Below, piece by piece: positions 36,701 to 44,842 of a stretch of DNA of 64,000 nt. Source of the DNA: DATKCF01 sp035513345 (GTDB lineage: Bacteria > Gemmatimonadota > Gemmatimonadetes > Longimicrobiales > RSA9); NCBI GenBank assembly GCA_035513345.1, contig DATKCF010000030.1:1-64000 (forward strand). The letters run 5' to 3'. The notes under the pieces are model-generated. The model did not search any database. It was given only the letters and a program-made list of their open reading frames with translations, and had not been told where the DNA came from. How positions within the stretch are numbered: position 1 is the stretch's first letter; each line of letters begins with the position of its first letter. The position numbers and the translations under genes are program-made.

Positions 36701-37080
36701 ATGACCCACTCGAAACGCCGATCGACATCACCGCATCCCCGCGCGGAAAGCGGACGCAGCGGATCCACCTGCTCAGCGGCGGAGAACGCGCGCTCACCTC
36801 GCTCGCATTGCTGTTCGCCATCTACCTCGTCAAGCCGAGCCCCTTCTGCGTCCTCGACGAGGTCGACGCACCGCTCGACGACGTCAACATCGGGCGCTTC
36901 ATCGCGATGCTGGAGCGGTTCAAGGCCGACACCCAGTTCATCGTGATCACGCACAACTCGCGCACAATGGAATCCGCGGACTGGCTGTACGGCGTAACCA
37001 TGGAGGAGCCCGGGATCAGCTCCATCGTGGGCGTGCACCTCGACCAGGTGCTGGCCGGAGCGGGCGTGAACGGCGGTTGA
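33700..37080 (+). CDS. smc: chromosome segregation protein SMC
   Basis: SMC (1126 residues) is the ATPase of the bacterial condensin that organises and segregates the chromosome. The N-terminal head has LYGFKSF and Walker A GPNGCGKS (31-38). A long coiled coil leads to the hinge (about 503-590, including GQLPGLVGPLADVL). A second coiled coil follows, then the C-terminal signature LLSGGERALTSLALLFAIYL (about 1024-1043) and Walker B FCVLDEVDAPLDD. ATG 33700 overlaps the SPOR gene's stop. scpA and scpB are not in the window. Confidence 0.96.
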   Translation: MRLRSLTLYGFKSFADRTELHFHDGITAIVGPNGCGKSNISDAIRWVLGEQKPTAIRGSRMEEAIFQGTTQRRPLNRAEVALSFDNRDGRLPIPQKDVEIRRTVFREGGSDYQLNRTQTRLRDILDLCRDTGLGANAYTVIEQGMVDAILSDRADERRHLFEEAAGIGRYKDRRKSAQRRLEAAEADLARLLDLVGEVETKVRSLARQRGRAQRYAEFRARRLSLEVAVANAELEQVRQMLDETTARLEGIERDDPGARAELSAAEAELEKCRLESTELSRQRGVVAAEHEAVVRRIADRERDLAVAQERSAAADRRLVQIAAERDELDARLANRRAEVASLDTERSGQHGVVETLAGRVAEIQERNAALRREVTEVRRADEDARARETELTRELGTLEARADRAAARARESEALLERLGDEMAELRAEAQRLDEQGDLFAEQARQLAAKKADLEERKVAFESEVTALREAEQGSRVALASVEEESSRLGAQVGALEKLDRDFHGFAPAVAAALGSRGQLPGLVGPLADVLELPAERGAALEAALGSLLQMLVVESDDSMAAVRRWIDENQQDKGGVALLPRTALARLEAVIAEMQFAGERPDEPVLVGRRERLTAMREKADQALVRVDEMSRARADAANRVSEGESSLRALLGLLHEVELELRRTAADEDTRAGQRGRAARAIAELEKRRDEANASVGAARADGEEARAAHLGTEVALKEHRAAWQRATGSLPEREAAWEAVRDEEAEIRVSHARAEGSLTAIDRRMAVAKQDIEHAVARLEALADEERANRDTIEELAALRETAAAELETLFENRETSTAGVRSVEDRLAEAADRAIGLETKVRGLRRSTDEASEVRHRLELQRAEALSTERRVRDRLEAEWGRPFDQLAEEAEPVSADLEFLRADLSAVTADIERLGPINMLAMEEHEEESTRLEFLTAQRDDLVAARDDLQNAIRQINRTAKELFNTTFEQIRGKFTHTFDALFEGGECDIRLEDPDDPLETPIDITASPRGKRTQRIHLLSGGERALTSLALLFAIYLVKPSPFCVLDEVDAPLDDVNIGRFIAMLERFKADTQFIVITHNSRTMESADWLYGVTMEEPGISSIVGVHLDQVLAGAGVNGG

Positions 37081-39416
37081 TGCGCCGGGCCGCGGCCGCC
37101 GTCGCGGCGTCAGCCGCCATCGTGTGGATCAGCGCGCGGGCTCCGGTTACGCCGGACACGTCAGTCGTGTGGGTCTACTTCCATCCGGACTCCACGTATC
37201 CGTACGCGCCGGGTACCCCGCCAGAAGGTGCAGGCGACACGGTACTCGAAGACCTTCCGGTTCCGCCGCATCTCGTGACGCGCGTGGCGCGCACCGGCGC
37301 CGCGATCCGTCATGAGAGCCGGTGGCTGCGGGCCGTGAGCGTGGAAGCGTCGCCTTCCGAGCTGCGATCGATACGGCGAGTGCGGGCGGTTGCGGCGATC
37401 CGACCGGTCGGTATGGTGATGACGGCAGGACGATCGGTTGCCGCCAGGGCCGCAATGGCCGCGCGCCAGGTTCATGACAGCACGGATTACGGCCCGAACT
37501 TCAGAGCGATGCGCGAGCTGGGTATCCCCGCAGCGCATCTCGAGGGATATCGCGGTTCGGGGGTCCGTGTGGCGATTCTCGATACGGGGTTCGACACGGG
37601 TCACGAGAGCCTTTCGGGGCTGACCGTGATCGCGGCACGCGACTTCGTGAACGATGATCTGGTCGTGGCCGATGAGCCGGGCGATCCTCCGAACCAGGCG
37701 AGGCATGGTACTCGCGTCTGGTCGATCGTCGGTGCCTACCGGCCGGGTACGATGGTCGGCGCTGCGCACGAGGCCGAGTTCATTCTCGCCAAGGTGAAGT
37801 CAGAACCGAATGTGTCGAGCGCTGATGAGGACCGCTGGGTCGCGGGCGTGGAATGGGCCGAGTCGCACGGCGCTCGCCTGATCGTATCTGCCCTGTATTT
37901 CCGGACCGGCTTTACGGACCGGCCCGACATCCCGTACGGCGCACTGAACGGTGACAGCACGGTAACGACTCGGGTTGCGGACGAGGCCGCTCGTCGCGGG
38001 ACGCTGGTCGTGAACGCGATCGGCGATCTCGGACCGCAGCCGCGGACGCTGGCCGCGCCGGCCGACGGCGACAGCGTCCTTGCCGTCGGTGCAGTCGATG
38101 CGAACGGCGAGCCGGCCGAGTTGGGCCTGGCGGCCGGAACATCGCGGGGCCCGACTGCGGACGGCCGAATCAAGCCGGACGTCGTGGCGCGGGGTACAGG
38201 GATGTTTGCTGCTTCATCGACGTCTCCCACGGCGTACGACATCGGTATCGAGGGAACGAGCTACTCGACGGCGCTGGTCGGCGGTGGAGTCGCACTGTTC
38301 ATGGATGCGTGGCCCGAGCTGAGCGCGGCGGCGGCGCGGCGCGCGATTATACTTGCGGGCACGAATGCGGCCTCGCCGGACAACGCGGTGGGCAGCGGCA
38401 TTCCGAACGTGGCGGCGGCGATCCTGTTTCCTGAAGGGCTGAGGCCGGTTTCGATCGGGACGGTCGACGCGTCGAACCGATTGACGACGCTCGGCCCGAC
38501 GTTCACATGGAACGCGGCGCCGGGTCCGCGCGGTTTCGGCTCGGTGCTGTACCGGCTCCAGGTGGCGACGGATCCGCAGTTCACGAACATCGTATTCACG
38601 GACACGGTTCGCGACGCATTCGCGCTGACGGCTCGGCGGCCGATCTCGCCGGCGAACGAGCTGTATTGGCGAGTCGTGGCATCGACGTCGCCGGGCGTCA
38701 CGCGCAACAGCAGCATCAGCGAGTCGTTCTCCGTACCCGGCTGGGTTCGCCTGCTGGACCCGGATCCGACACAGGTCACGTTCGTGAACACGCCGCGGCC
38801 GACGCTGCGGTGGTCGCCACTCGCCGCGCCAGCGCCGATCGGCCCGCTCGTGTACGACCTGGAGATCCTGTCGAACGAGAACGGGCAGCCAGTGCAGCCG
38901 GCACAAAGGAACCTGACGAGCCCCACCGTCCAGGTGGCGGAGCCGCTGGTTCCCAACACGGCGTACCGCTGGCGAGTCATTGTGCGCACGCAGACCGGGG
39001 CGGTTGACACGGTAGAGAGCACGAATCCGTTCGTTGTCACGAGTGAAACGCTGCCGCCGGCAACATTGCTGTATCAGAACTTTCCGAATCCGTTCCCGCG
39101 GTCCGACCTTGGAGCGCAATCGACACAGGTCTGGTTCGATCTGGCGGAGCGGTCGACAATCGAACTGGTGGTGCTGGATCTCGGCGGGCGGTTCGTCAAG
39201 CGGCTGACGCCCGCGGATCCATCGTGTGGAACGGTCACGCTGGACCCCGGCATCTACGGCCGGAGCGGACCGTTTGAAGAGGATGATCCCTGCGTCGGCA
39301 CATCGTGGGACGGCACGGATGCGCGGGGCACGCTGATGCCTCGCGGTATCTATGTCCTTCGCCTTCGCACGAACGGCCGAGACTTGTACAGGCGAATGCT
39401 GTTCCTGCCCGGGTAG
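37080..39416 (+). CDS. subtilisin-like serine protease (S8) with fibronectin-like and FlgD/T9SS-type C-terminal modules
   Basis: This encodes 778 residues. An N-terminal hydrophobic segment (4-20) is followed by an I9-like propeptide (about 27-115). The S8 domain has the catalytic triad in ILDTGFD (Asp168), ARHGTRVWSIV (His209) and GTSYSTALVGGGVA (Ser394). Two fibronectin-III-like stretches come next (about 470-650). The end (about 663-778) starts LLYQNFPNPFPRSD and finishes GTSWDGTDARGTLMPRGIYVLRLRTNG..., the FlgD-Ig/T9SS sorting-domain-like pattern. Start ATG 37080 overlaps the smc stop by one base. It is probably secreted to the cell surface. Confidence 0.82.
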   Translation: MRRAAAAVAASAAIVWISARAPVTPDTSVVWVYFHPDSTYPYAPGTPPEGAGDTVLEDLPVPPHLVTRVARTGAAIRHESRWLRAVSVEASPSELRSIRRVRAVAAIRPVGMVMTAGRSVAARAAMAARQVHDSTDYGPNFRAMRELGIPAAHLEGYRGSGVRVAILDTGFDTGHESLSGLTVIAARDFVNDDLVVADEPGDPPNQARHGTRVWSIVGAYRPGTMVGAAHEAEFILAKVKSEPNVSSADEDRWVAGVEWAESHGARLIVSALYFRTGFTDRPDIPYGALNGDSTVTTRVADEAARRGTLVVNAIGDLGPQPRTLAAPADGDSVLAVGAVDANGEPAELGLAAGTSRGPTADGRIKPDVVARGTGMFAASSTSPTAYDIGIEGTSYSTALVGGGVALFMDAWPELSAAAARRAIILAGTNAASPDNAVGSGIPNVAAAILFPEGLRPVSIGTVDASNRLTTLGPTFTWNAAPGPRGFGSVLYRLQVATDPQFTNIVFTDTVRDAFALTARRPISPANELYWRVVASTSPGVTRNSSISESFSVPGWVRLLDPDPTQVTFVNTPRPTLRWSPLAAPAPIGPLVYDLEILSNENGQPVQPAQRNLTSPTVQVAEPLVPNTAYRWRVIVRTQTGAVDTVESTNPFVVTSETLPPATLLYQNFPNPFPRSDLGAQSTQVWFDLAERSTIELVVLDLGGRFVKRLTPADPSCGTVTLDPGIYGRSGPFEEDDPCVGTSWDGTDARGTLMPRGIYVLRLRTNGRDLYRRMLFLPG

Positions 39417-39477
39417 GCGGGGGCGGGCCGACACCGAAACACGGGAACAATGAAATGAACGAACTGCGGGAGACGCA

Positions 39478-40458
39478 ATGGGCCGTTACCTGGTGACAGG
39501 TGCCGCGGGCTTCATAGGGTGGAAGGTCGCGGAACTCCTGATCGAACGCGGCGACGAAGTCGTCGGGCTGGACAACATGAACGACGCGTACGATGTGCGG
39601 CTGAAGGAATGGCGCCTCGGTACGCTGCGCGAGCGGAGCGGCTTCACGTTCCGGCAGGCGGACATCGAAGAGAGGGACGCGCTCGACGGCGTGTTCGGCG
39701 ACGGTCCGCCGCTGGATGGAGTGATCAATCTGGCCGCGCGCGCGGGCGTCCGGCAGAGCGTCGAGAACCCGTGGGTCTACTTTTCGACGAATGCGACGGG
39801 CTCGCTGAATCTGCTCGACTGCTGCGTGCGCCACGACGTTCCCAAGTTCGTGCTCGCATCGACATCGAGCCTCTATCGTTCGGACAGCCCCCGCCCGTAC
39901 TCGGAGACCGGCAACACCGACCGGCCACTGTCACCCTACGCGGCGTCGAAGAAGGCAGCCGAAGCGATCGCGTACACGTACCACTACCTCAACGGCCTGG
40001 ACGTGTCGGTGCTTCGCTACTTCACGGTCTACGGGCCGGCGGGCCGGCCGGACATGAGCCTGTTCCGGTTCGTGCAGTGGATCAGCGAGGGCAAGCCGGT
40101 CACCGTGTTCGGAGACGGCCGTCAGGAACGTGACTTCACGTACGTCGATGACGTGGCGCGCGGCACGATCGCGGCGCTGCGGCCGATCGGGTACGAAATC
40201 ATCAATCTCGGCTCGGACAAACCGATCGTGCTGGCCGACGCGATCGCACTGGTCGAACAGGGCACGGGCAGGAAAGCAGAGGTCCGGAACGTGGCCCGGC
40301 ACCCGGCGGACGTCGAGGCGACATGGGCCAGCATCGACAAGGCCAGAGAGCTGCTGGACTGGGAACCGCACACGATGTTCGCCGAGGGTGTCGAACGGCT
40401 CGTTGAATGGTACAACGCGAACCGCGAATGGACGCGCGAGATAGCGACCGGCTCGTGA
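39478..40458 (+). CDS. NAD-dependent sugar epimerase (UDP-glucuronate 4-epimerase-like)
   Basis: An extended-SDR epimerase of 326 residues. The NAD loop is GAAGFIG (8-14). The active-site pair is Tyr154 and Lys158 in PYAASKKAAEA, with STSSLY upstream. The sequence VINLAARAGVRQSVENPWVY and RPDMSLFRFVQWI resemble UDP-glucuronate 4-epimerases, which make UDP-GalA for polysaccharides or LPS. GalE-type UDP-glucose epimerases are the alternative. The start has a GGGAG site about 6 nt upstream. The DegT-type aminotransferase follows, suggesting nucleotide-sugar modification. Confidence 0.85.
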   Translation: MGRYLVTGAAGFIGWKVAELLIERGDEVVGLDNMNDAYDVRLKEWRLGTLRERSGFTFRQADIEERDALDGVFGDGPPLDGVINLAARAGVRQSVENPWVYFSTNATGSLNLLDCCVRHDVPKFVLASTSSLYRSDSPRPYSETGNTDRPLSPYAASKKAAEAIAYTYHYLNGLDVSVLRYFTVYGPAGRPDMSLFRFVQWISEGKPVTVFGDGRQERDFTYVDDVARGTIAALRPIGYEIINLGSDKPIVLADAIALVEQGTGRKAEVRNVARHPADVEATWASIDKARELLDWEPHTMFAEGVERLVEWYNANREWTREIATGS

Positions 40459-40480
40459 ACGCGTCGGTCGCGGCAGTGGC

Positions 40481-41593
40481 GTGAACGTTCCACTGCTCGA
40501 TCTGCGCGGCCAGTACGCGGCGATCCGCGGTGAGGTCGATGAGGCGATCGGGCGCGTCATCGAGTCGCAGTACTTCATCCTCGGCCCGGAGGTAACGGCC
40601 TTCGAGGAGGAAATCGCGACGTTCTGCGGCGTGAGCCGCGCAATCGGCGTATCGTCCGGAACCGACGCGTTGCTCGTCGCACTCATGGCGCTGGGTGTGA
40701 GCCCGGGCGATGAGATCGTCACCACACCGTTCACGTTCTTCGCGACCGCCGGCGTCATCGCGAGGCTCGGCGCGCGTCCCGTGTTCATCGACATCGAGGC
40801 GGAAACCTTCAACATCGATCCGGGTCGTCTTGCCGATGCCATCGGGCCGCGTACCCGCGCGGTCGTGCCGGTACACCTGTACGGCCAGTGCGTCGACCCG
40901 GACGTCTACCGGGTCGCGGCAGGAGCAGGTGTGCCCGTGGTCGAGGATGCCGCGCAGGCGATCGGCGCCAGGGATGCCGACGGCCGTAGCGCCGGTGCCA
41001 TGGGGTTGGGCGGCTGCTTCTCGTTCTTTCCGACGAAGAATCTTGGCGGATTCGGCGATGCCGGTCTGGTCACGACGAACGACGACGCGTTCGCCGATCT
41101 CGTCCAGATTCTGCGCGTTCACGGTGGTGAACAGCGATATCATCACCGTCGAGTCGGTGGCAACTTCCGGCTGGACGCGCTCCAGGCGGCGGTGCTGCGT
41201 GTGAAGCTCAGGCACCTGCGCGACTGGAACGAGGCACGCCGGCGAAACGCCGACCGGTACCGTGCACTGATCGCCGACGCCGGACTCGATGCTGATGTGC
41301 GGACGCCCGTCGATGCCGCCGGCCACATCTACCACCAGTTCGTGATCCGCGCACGCAACCGCGATGCGCTGCGCAATCACCTGCGCGATCGTGGAATCGG
41401 CAGCGAAGTCTACTATCCCCTTCCGCTCCACCTGCAGGAGTGCTTCTCCGACCTGGGCGGTTCGGCCGGCGATTATCCGGTTGCAGAAGCAGCCGCCCGC
41501 GAAGTGCTGGCGTTGCCGATCTATCCGGAACTGACCGAGGATCAGCTGGGCGCTGTGGTCGACGGGATCGCGTCGTTCTACCGGGGAACCTGA
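40481..41593 (+). CDS. DegT/DnrJ/EryC1/StrS-family sugar aminotransferase
   Basis: A PLP enzyme of 370 residues in the DegT/DnrJ/EryC1 family that transfers an amino group to a keto-sugar nucleotide. Signatures: PLLDLRGQYAAIR at the start, SQYFILGPEVTAFEEEIA, GVSSGTDALLVAL, EDAAQAIGA, and the PLP lysine Lys186 in FFPTKNLGGFGDAG. The end shows YYPLPLHLQECF. Similar enzymes make UDP-2-acetamido-3-amino sugars or dTDP-amino sugars. Product not assignable. GTG 40481 is the chosen start, 22 nt after the epimerase gene. Confidence 0.88.
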   Translation: MNVPLLDLRGQYAAIRGEVDEAIGRVIESQYFILGPEVTAFEEEIATFCGVSRAIGVSSGTDALLVALMALGVSPGDEIVTTPFTFFATAGVIARLGARPVFIDIEAETFNIDPGRLADAIGPRTRAVVPVHLYGQCVDPDVYRVAAGAGVPVVEDAAQAIGARDADGRSAGAMGLGGCFSFFPTKNLGGFGDAGLVTTNDDAFADLVQILRVHGGEQRYHHRRVGGNFRLDALQAAVLRVKLRHLRDWNEARRRNADRYRALIADAGLDADVRTPVDAAGHIYHQFVIRARNRDALRNHLRDRGIGSEVYYPLPLHLQECFSDLGGSAGDYPVAEAAAREVLALPIYPELTEDQLGAVVDGIASFYRGT

Positions 41594-41617
41594 ACGGCCG
41601 GAGCCGCCCGGGCCCGC

Positions 41618-41647
41618 TTTACACTCCCGTTCCGCACGGGTTACCTT
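41618..41647 (+). promoter_or_regulatory. candidate aroF promoter with a palindromic spacer
   Basis: TTTACA (41618-41623), a 17-18 nt spacer and TTACCT/TACCTT (41641-41647). The spacer contains CCCGT-TCCGC-ACGGG (41626-41640), an inverted repeat that is a likely operator for a repressor. Confidence 0.45.
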
Positions 41648-41664
41648 CATTCCGCAAACGACTT

Positions 41665-41686
41665 GCGCGGCCGGTGCCGGCCGCGC
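41665..41686 (+). promoter_or_regulatory. perfect GC-rich hairpin in the aroF leader
   Basis: GCGCGGCCGG (41665-41674), TG, CCGGCCGCGC (41677-41686): a perfect 10-bp stem with a 2-nt central spacer. It sits 25 nt before the aroF start and would shadow it. No T-run follows, so a simple terminator is unlikely. Confidence 0.45.
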
Positions 41687-41710
41687 GAACGCTTTCCAGG
41701 CGAAATCAAG

Positions 41711-42805
41711 ATGCTGGTCGTGATGAGACATGGCGCCCCGGAGACAAGCATCCGGCGCGTCGTAGAGGCCATCCGCGAACTCGGCTACCAGGCGCTTCCA
41801 ATGCCCGGCAAGCAGAGGACGGCGATCGGTCTGATCGGCAACGATGGGAAGGTCGACAGCGGCCGGCTCGAAGCGCTGCCCGATGTACTCCAGATCATCC
41901 ACGTCTCACAGCCGTACAAGCAGGTATCGAGGGAGTGGCGTCCCGAACCGACGATCGTCGAACTCGCCAACGGTACGGTGATCGGCGGCAACGATGTCGT
42001 GCTGATGGCGGGACCCTGCTCGGTCGAATCGGAACAACAGATCCTGACGATCGCGCGGCTGCTGCGCGAATCGGGCGCGACCGTGCTTCGAGGCGGCGCA
42101 TTCAAGCCGCGTACCTCACCGTACGCGTTTCAGGGGATGGGAGTTGAGGGCCTGAAGCTCCTGGCGAAGGCCAGGGCGGAGACGGGCCTCGCGATCGTGA
42201 CCGAAGCGCTCGAGCCCGATACGGTCGAAGTCGTGGCGGAATACGCGGACATTATCCAGATCGGCGCGCGCAACATGCAGAACTATCCGCTGCTGCGGCG
42301 GGCCGGTCGTACAGGTCGGCCGATCCTGCTGAAGCGGGGCATGGCCGCGACGATCAACGAACTGCTGCTGAGCGCGGAGTATGTGCTGGCGGAAGGCAAT
42401 CACCAGGTCATCCTGTGCGAACGGGGCGTGCGCGGATTCGATGAGCACACGAGGAATCTGCTCGACCTGACGGCGATACCGGTGGTGCATGCGTTGTCGC
42501 ACCTGCCGATCATCGCGGATCCGAGCCACGGCACGGGCGTCCGCGCGAAGGTGATGCCCATGGCGCGCGCGGCCGTTGCGGCCGGCGCGGACGGCCTCAT
42601 GATCGAGGTGCATCCCGAACCGGATCGCGCCCTGTCGGATGGCGCGCAGTCGCTGTGGCCGGACCAGTTCGATGAACTCGTACGCCAGGTTGCGATGATA
42701 GCCGAAGCGATCGGTCGCCGCCTCGCGCCCGGTCTGGCCACGGCGCTCGCCGCACACGGCCCGCCCTCTGACCCGTCCCGCGGCTCCGGAGCCGTTCCGG
42801 GTTGA
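41711..42805 (+). CDS. aroF: 3-deoxy-7-phosphoheptulonate synthase (DAHP synthase)
   Basis: A type I beta DAHP synthase of 364 residues that joins PEP and erythrose 4-phosphate in the first shikimate step. An N-terminal ferredoxin-like regulatory domain (about 1-75) precedes the TIM barrel. The barrel has MAGPCSVES near 98, LRGGAFKPRTSPYAFQGMG (about 127-145), GARNMQNYPLL, RGMAATINELLL and HLPIIADPSHGTGVR. The regulatory domain suggests feedback control by aromatic amino acids. ATG 41711 is at the family start. The -35 of the ffs promoter overlaps its stop codon. Confidence 0.93.
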   Translation: MLVVMRHGAPETSIRRVVEAIRELGYQALPMPGKQRTAIGLIGNDGKVDSGRLEALPDVLQIIHVSQPYKQVSREWRPEPTIVELANGTVIGGNDVVLMAGPCSVESEQQILTIARLLRESGATVLRGGAFKPRTSPYAFQGMGVEGLKLLAKARAETGLAIVTEALEPDTVEVVAEYADIIQIGARNMQNYPLLRRAGRTGRPILLKRGMAATINELLLSAEYVLAEGNHQVILCERGVRGFDEHTRNLLDLTAIPVVHALSHLPIIADPSHGTGVRAKVMPMARAAVAAGADGLMIEVHPEPDRALSDGAQSLWPDQFDELVRQVAMIAEAIGRRLAPGLATALAAHGPPSDPSRGSGAVPG

Positions 42806-42831
42806 CCCACGCCGACCGCATGGATTACGTT
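42802..42831 (+). promoter_or_regulatory. candidate promoter of ffs
   Basis: TTGACC (42802-42807), an 18-nt spacer and TACGTT (42826-42831). The predicted start (about 42838) agrees with the 5' end of the SRP RNA. Confidence 0.55.
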
Positions 42832-42835
42832 CCGA

Positions 42836-42940
42836 GGTCGCCCCAGGAACCGTAGGGCGCAAGCTCACGAACCCCGTCAGGACCTGAAGGTAGCAGCGGT
42901 AAGTGCAGTGAGCGTCGCTGCGGCAATCCTGGGGCGATTC
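42836..42940 (+). ncRNA. ffs: small bacterial signal recognition particle RNA (4.5S-like)
   Basis: The conserved domain IV core GTCAGGACCTGAAGGTAGCAGC (about 42876-42897) carries the Ffh-binding GGACC-loop and AGCAGC side. The outer helix pairs GTCGCCCCAGGA with TCCTGGGGCGAT. The length of about 105 nt is right for a small bacterial SRP RNA. It precedes dnaX, a classical ffs location. Confidence 0.9.
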
Positions 42941-42975
42941 TGTTCCCATGCCCCCGCAGCGATAGACCAGATCCC

Positions 42976-44796
42976 ATGTCACAGAATCGAGCAGCGCTCG
43001 CCCGGACGTACCGGCCCCGCCATTTCGGCGAGGTCGCAATGCAGGAACATGTGGCGGAGACGTTGCGCACGGCAGTCGCACGCGGCCGCGTTGCGCATGC
43101 CTACCTGTTCACGGGCCCGCGCGGCGTCGGCAAGACGACCGCGGCCCGCGTTCTCGCGATGGCTCTCAACTGTCCGAACCGAAGCGACGGGTCGGGCGAT
43201 CTGCGCGAAGGTGAGCCGTGTGGCGAGTGCGAGTCGTGCACGTCGATCTGGGCGGGGCGGACATCACTCGACGTGATCGAGATCGATGCCGCATCGAACC
43301 GCGGCGTCGATGACGCCCGCGACCTGCGCGAGCGGGCAATGTACGCGCCGACCGATGAGTTCCGGTACAAGGTCTATATCATCGACGAAGCGCACATGCT
43401 CACGCGCGAGGCGTGGAACGCGCTCCTCAAGATCCTCGAGGAGCCGCCGCCGCGTGTGATCTTCGTCTTCGCTACGACGGAGCCGCAGAAGATCCTGCAA
43501 TCGGCTCCGCCCATCCTGTCCCGCTGCCAGCGGTTCGATTTCCGGCGAATTCCAGTAGACGGCATCCTGCTACGACTGCGCGCCGTGCTCGAAGCGGAGG
43601 GCGTGGAAGCGGATGATGATGCGCTTGTGCCGATCGCGCGCAAGGCCGAAGGCGGCATGCGCGATGCAATGTCGCTGCTCGACCAGGTGATGTCGTTTGC
43701 CGAGGGCCGTATCACAGAGCCCGATGTGCGTCTCGTCCTCGGACTCATTGGCGACGAGCTGTACCTCCAGCTGTTCGGTATCATCGGCGGGAAACAGTAC
43801 GGCGATGTGTTCCGCTTCGTCGACAGGCTGCTCGCGGAAGGCTACGACCTGACCGAGTTCTATCGCGGCCTGGCCGATGCGCTGCGAACGCTGCTCGAAG
43901 TGAAGTTCGATGGCGATGTGCCGACTCACGTTCGAGAGGATCTGCGCCCGGCATTCAAGGCGACCGCCGCGACGTTCGGCGGCGGCGACCTGCTCCGCAT
44001 GCTGGCGATGGTGTCCGAGCTCGACGTCGAAGGACGGTTCCGCAAGAGCGGCAACCCGCGGACGATGCTCGAAGCGCTGCTGCTGCGTTTCGCCTGGCTC
44101 GATCGGACCGTCGCGATCGAGGACCTCCTGGCAGTCGCGAGCGGCTCGCCACCACCGCCCGACTCGATCGGCGCCACAGGCTCCGGCGGCGGTACTGTTG
44201 CCGGGCGACCGCATCCAACCGGCAATCCGCCGGCGTCGAGTTCGACGGGGACGGAGAGCCGGGGCGAGCCGGATCGCACGACGGCGCGAGCGGAATCGGT
44301 GCCGCCGCTGGCTGACAGCATGGCTGCCGCGGCGGGCGGCCGTGGCGCCGTGGCCGCGGCGGTCCGCTTGCCGCCCCAGGCGGCAGTCCGGTCGGCACCG
44401 GACCGGGCGAGGCCTGCGAGGACCGCGGATGAGGCGTTGGGCCGGTTGATCCGGAAGCGCGATTCGGTGCCGAGCGGATTGCTCTTTTTCCTGCCCGCGG
44501 GCCAGGCTCGTATGGAAGGCGACACGGTCGTTCTCGAGCTGCCGCCGGGCCCGGGGCTCGAACGGCTCATGGCCGAGGTTGGGGCGCAGAGGGCGTTGCA
44601 AGCCGCGTTCGCAGAGGAACTCGGCGTAGCGGTCAGGCTCGACGTTCGGGCGCGAGGCGGTGAAACGGACAGGTCGGCGGCGCCACGGCGGCTTACGCCC
44701 GAAGGTGTGCGCAGCGACCAGCTCGCTCGGCTGACGCGGGCGGATCCACTGCTGGGCAAGGCTGTCGAGCGCTGGGATCTCGAGCTGATGGATTGA
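42976..44796 (+). CDS. dnaX: DNA polymerase III subunit gamma/tau
   Basis: DnaX (606 residues) is the clamp-loader motor. The AAA+ domain has TYRPRHFGEV, Walker A GPRGVGKT (47-54), a zinc site of Cys66, Cys82, Cys85 and Cys88, Walker B DEAH (137-140), and the sensor-1 FATTEPQKI followed by the SRC motif (ILSRCQRFDF). Domain III follows to about 370. A low-complexity Gly/Pro/Ala linker (about 390-470) leads to the tau C-terminal region. I see no long A-run or classic slippery site for a gamma product. It is next to ffs and, after yraN, ybaB and recR. Confidence 0.96.
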   Translation: MSQNRAALARTYRPRHFGEVAMQEHVAETLRTAVARGRVAHAYLFTGPRGVGKTTAARVLAMALNCPNRSDGSGDLREGEPCGECESCTSIWAGRTSLDVIEIDAASNRGVDDARDLRERAMYAPTDEFRYKVYIIDEAHMLTREAWNALLKILEEPPPRVIFVFATTEPQKILQSAPPILSRCQRFDFRRIPVDGILLRLRAVLEAEGVEADDDALVPIARKAEGGMRDAMSLLDQVMSFAEGRITEPDVRLVLGLIGDELYLQLFGIIGGKQYGDVFRFVDRLLAEGYDLTEFYRGLADALRTLLEVKFDGDVPTHVREDLRPAFKATAATFGGGDLLRMLAMVSELDVEGRFRKSGNPRTMLEALLLRFAWLDRTVAIEDLLAVASGSPPPPDSIGATGSGGGTVAGRPHPTGNPPASSSTGTESRGEPDRTTARAESVPPLADSMAAAAGGRGAVAAAVRLPPQAAVRSAPDRARPARTADEALGRLIRKRDSVPSGLLFFLPAGQARMEGDTVVLELPPGPGLERLMAEVGAQRALQAAFAEELGVAVRLDVRARGGETDRSAAPRRLTPEGVRSDQLARLTRADPLLGKAVERWDLELMD

Positions 44797-44842
44797 CCGG
44801 TCCGTCCATTGCCGTGCCCCGGTGCAGGCACACGGTTGGGGC

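Noticed and set aside
42976..44796. Programmed frameshift for a short dnaX product
   Set aside because: No A-run or known slippery heptamer with a following stem was seen; the single long product is enough.
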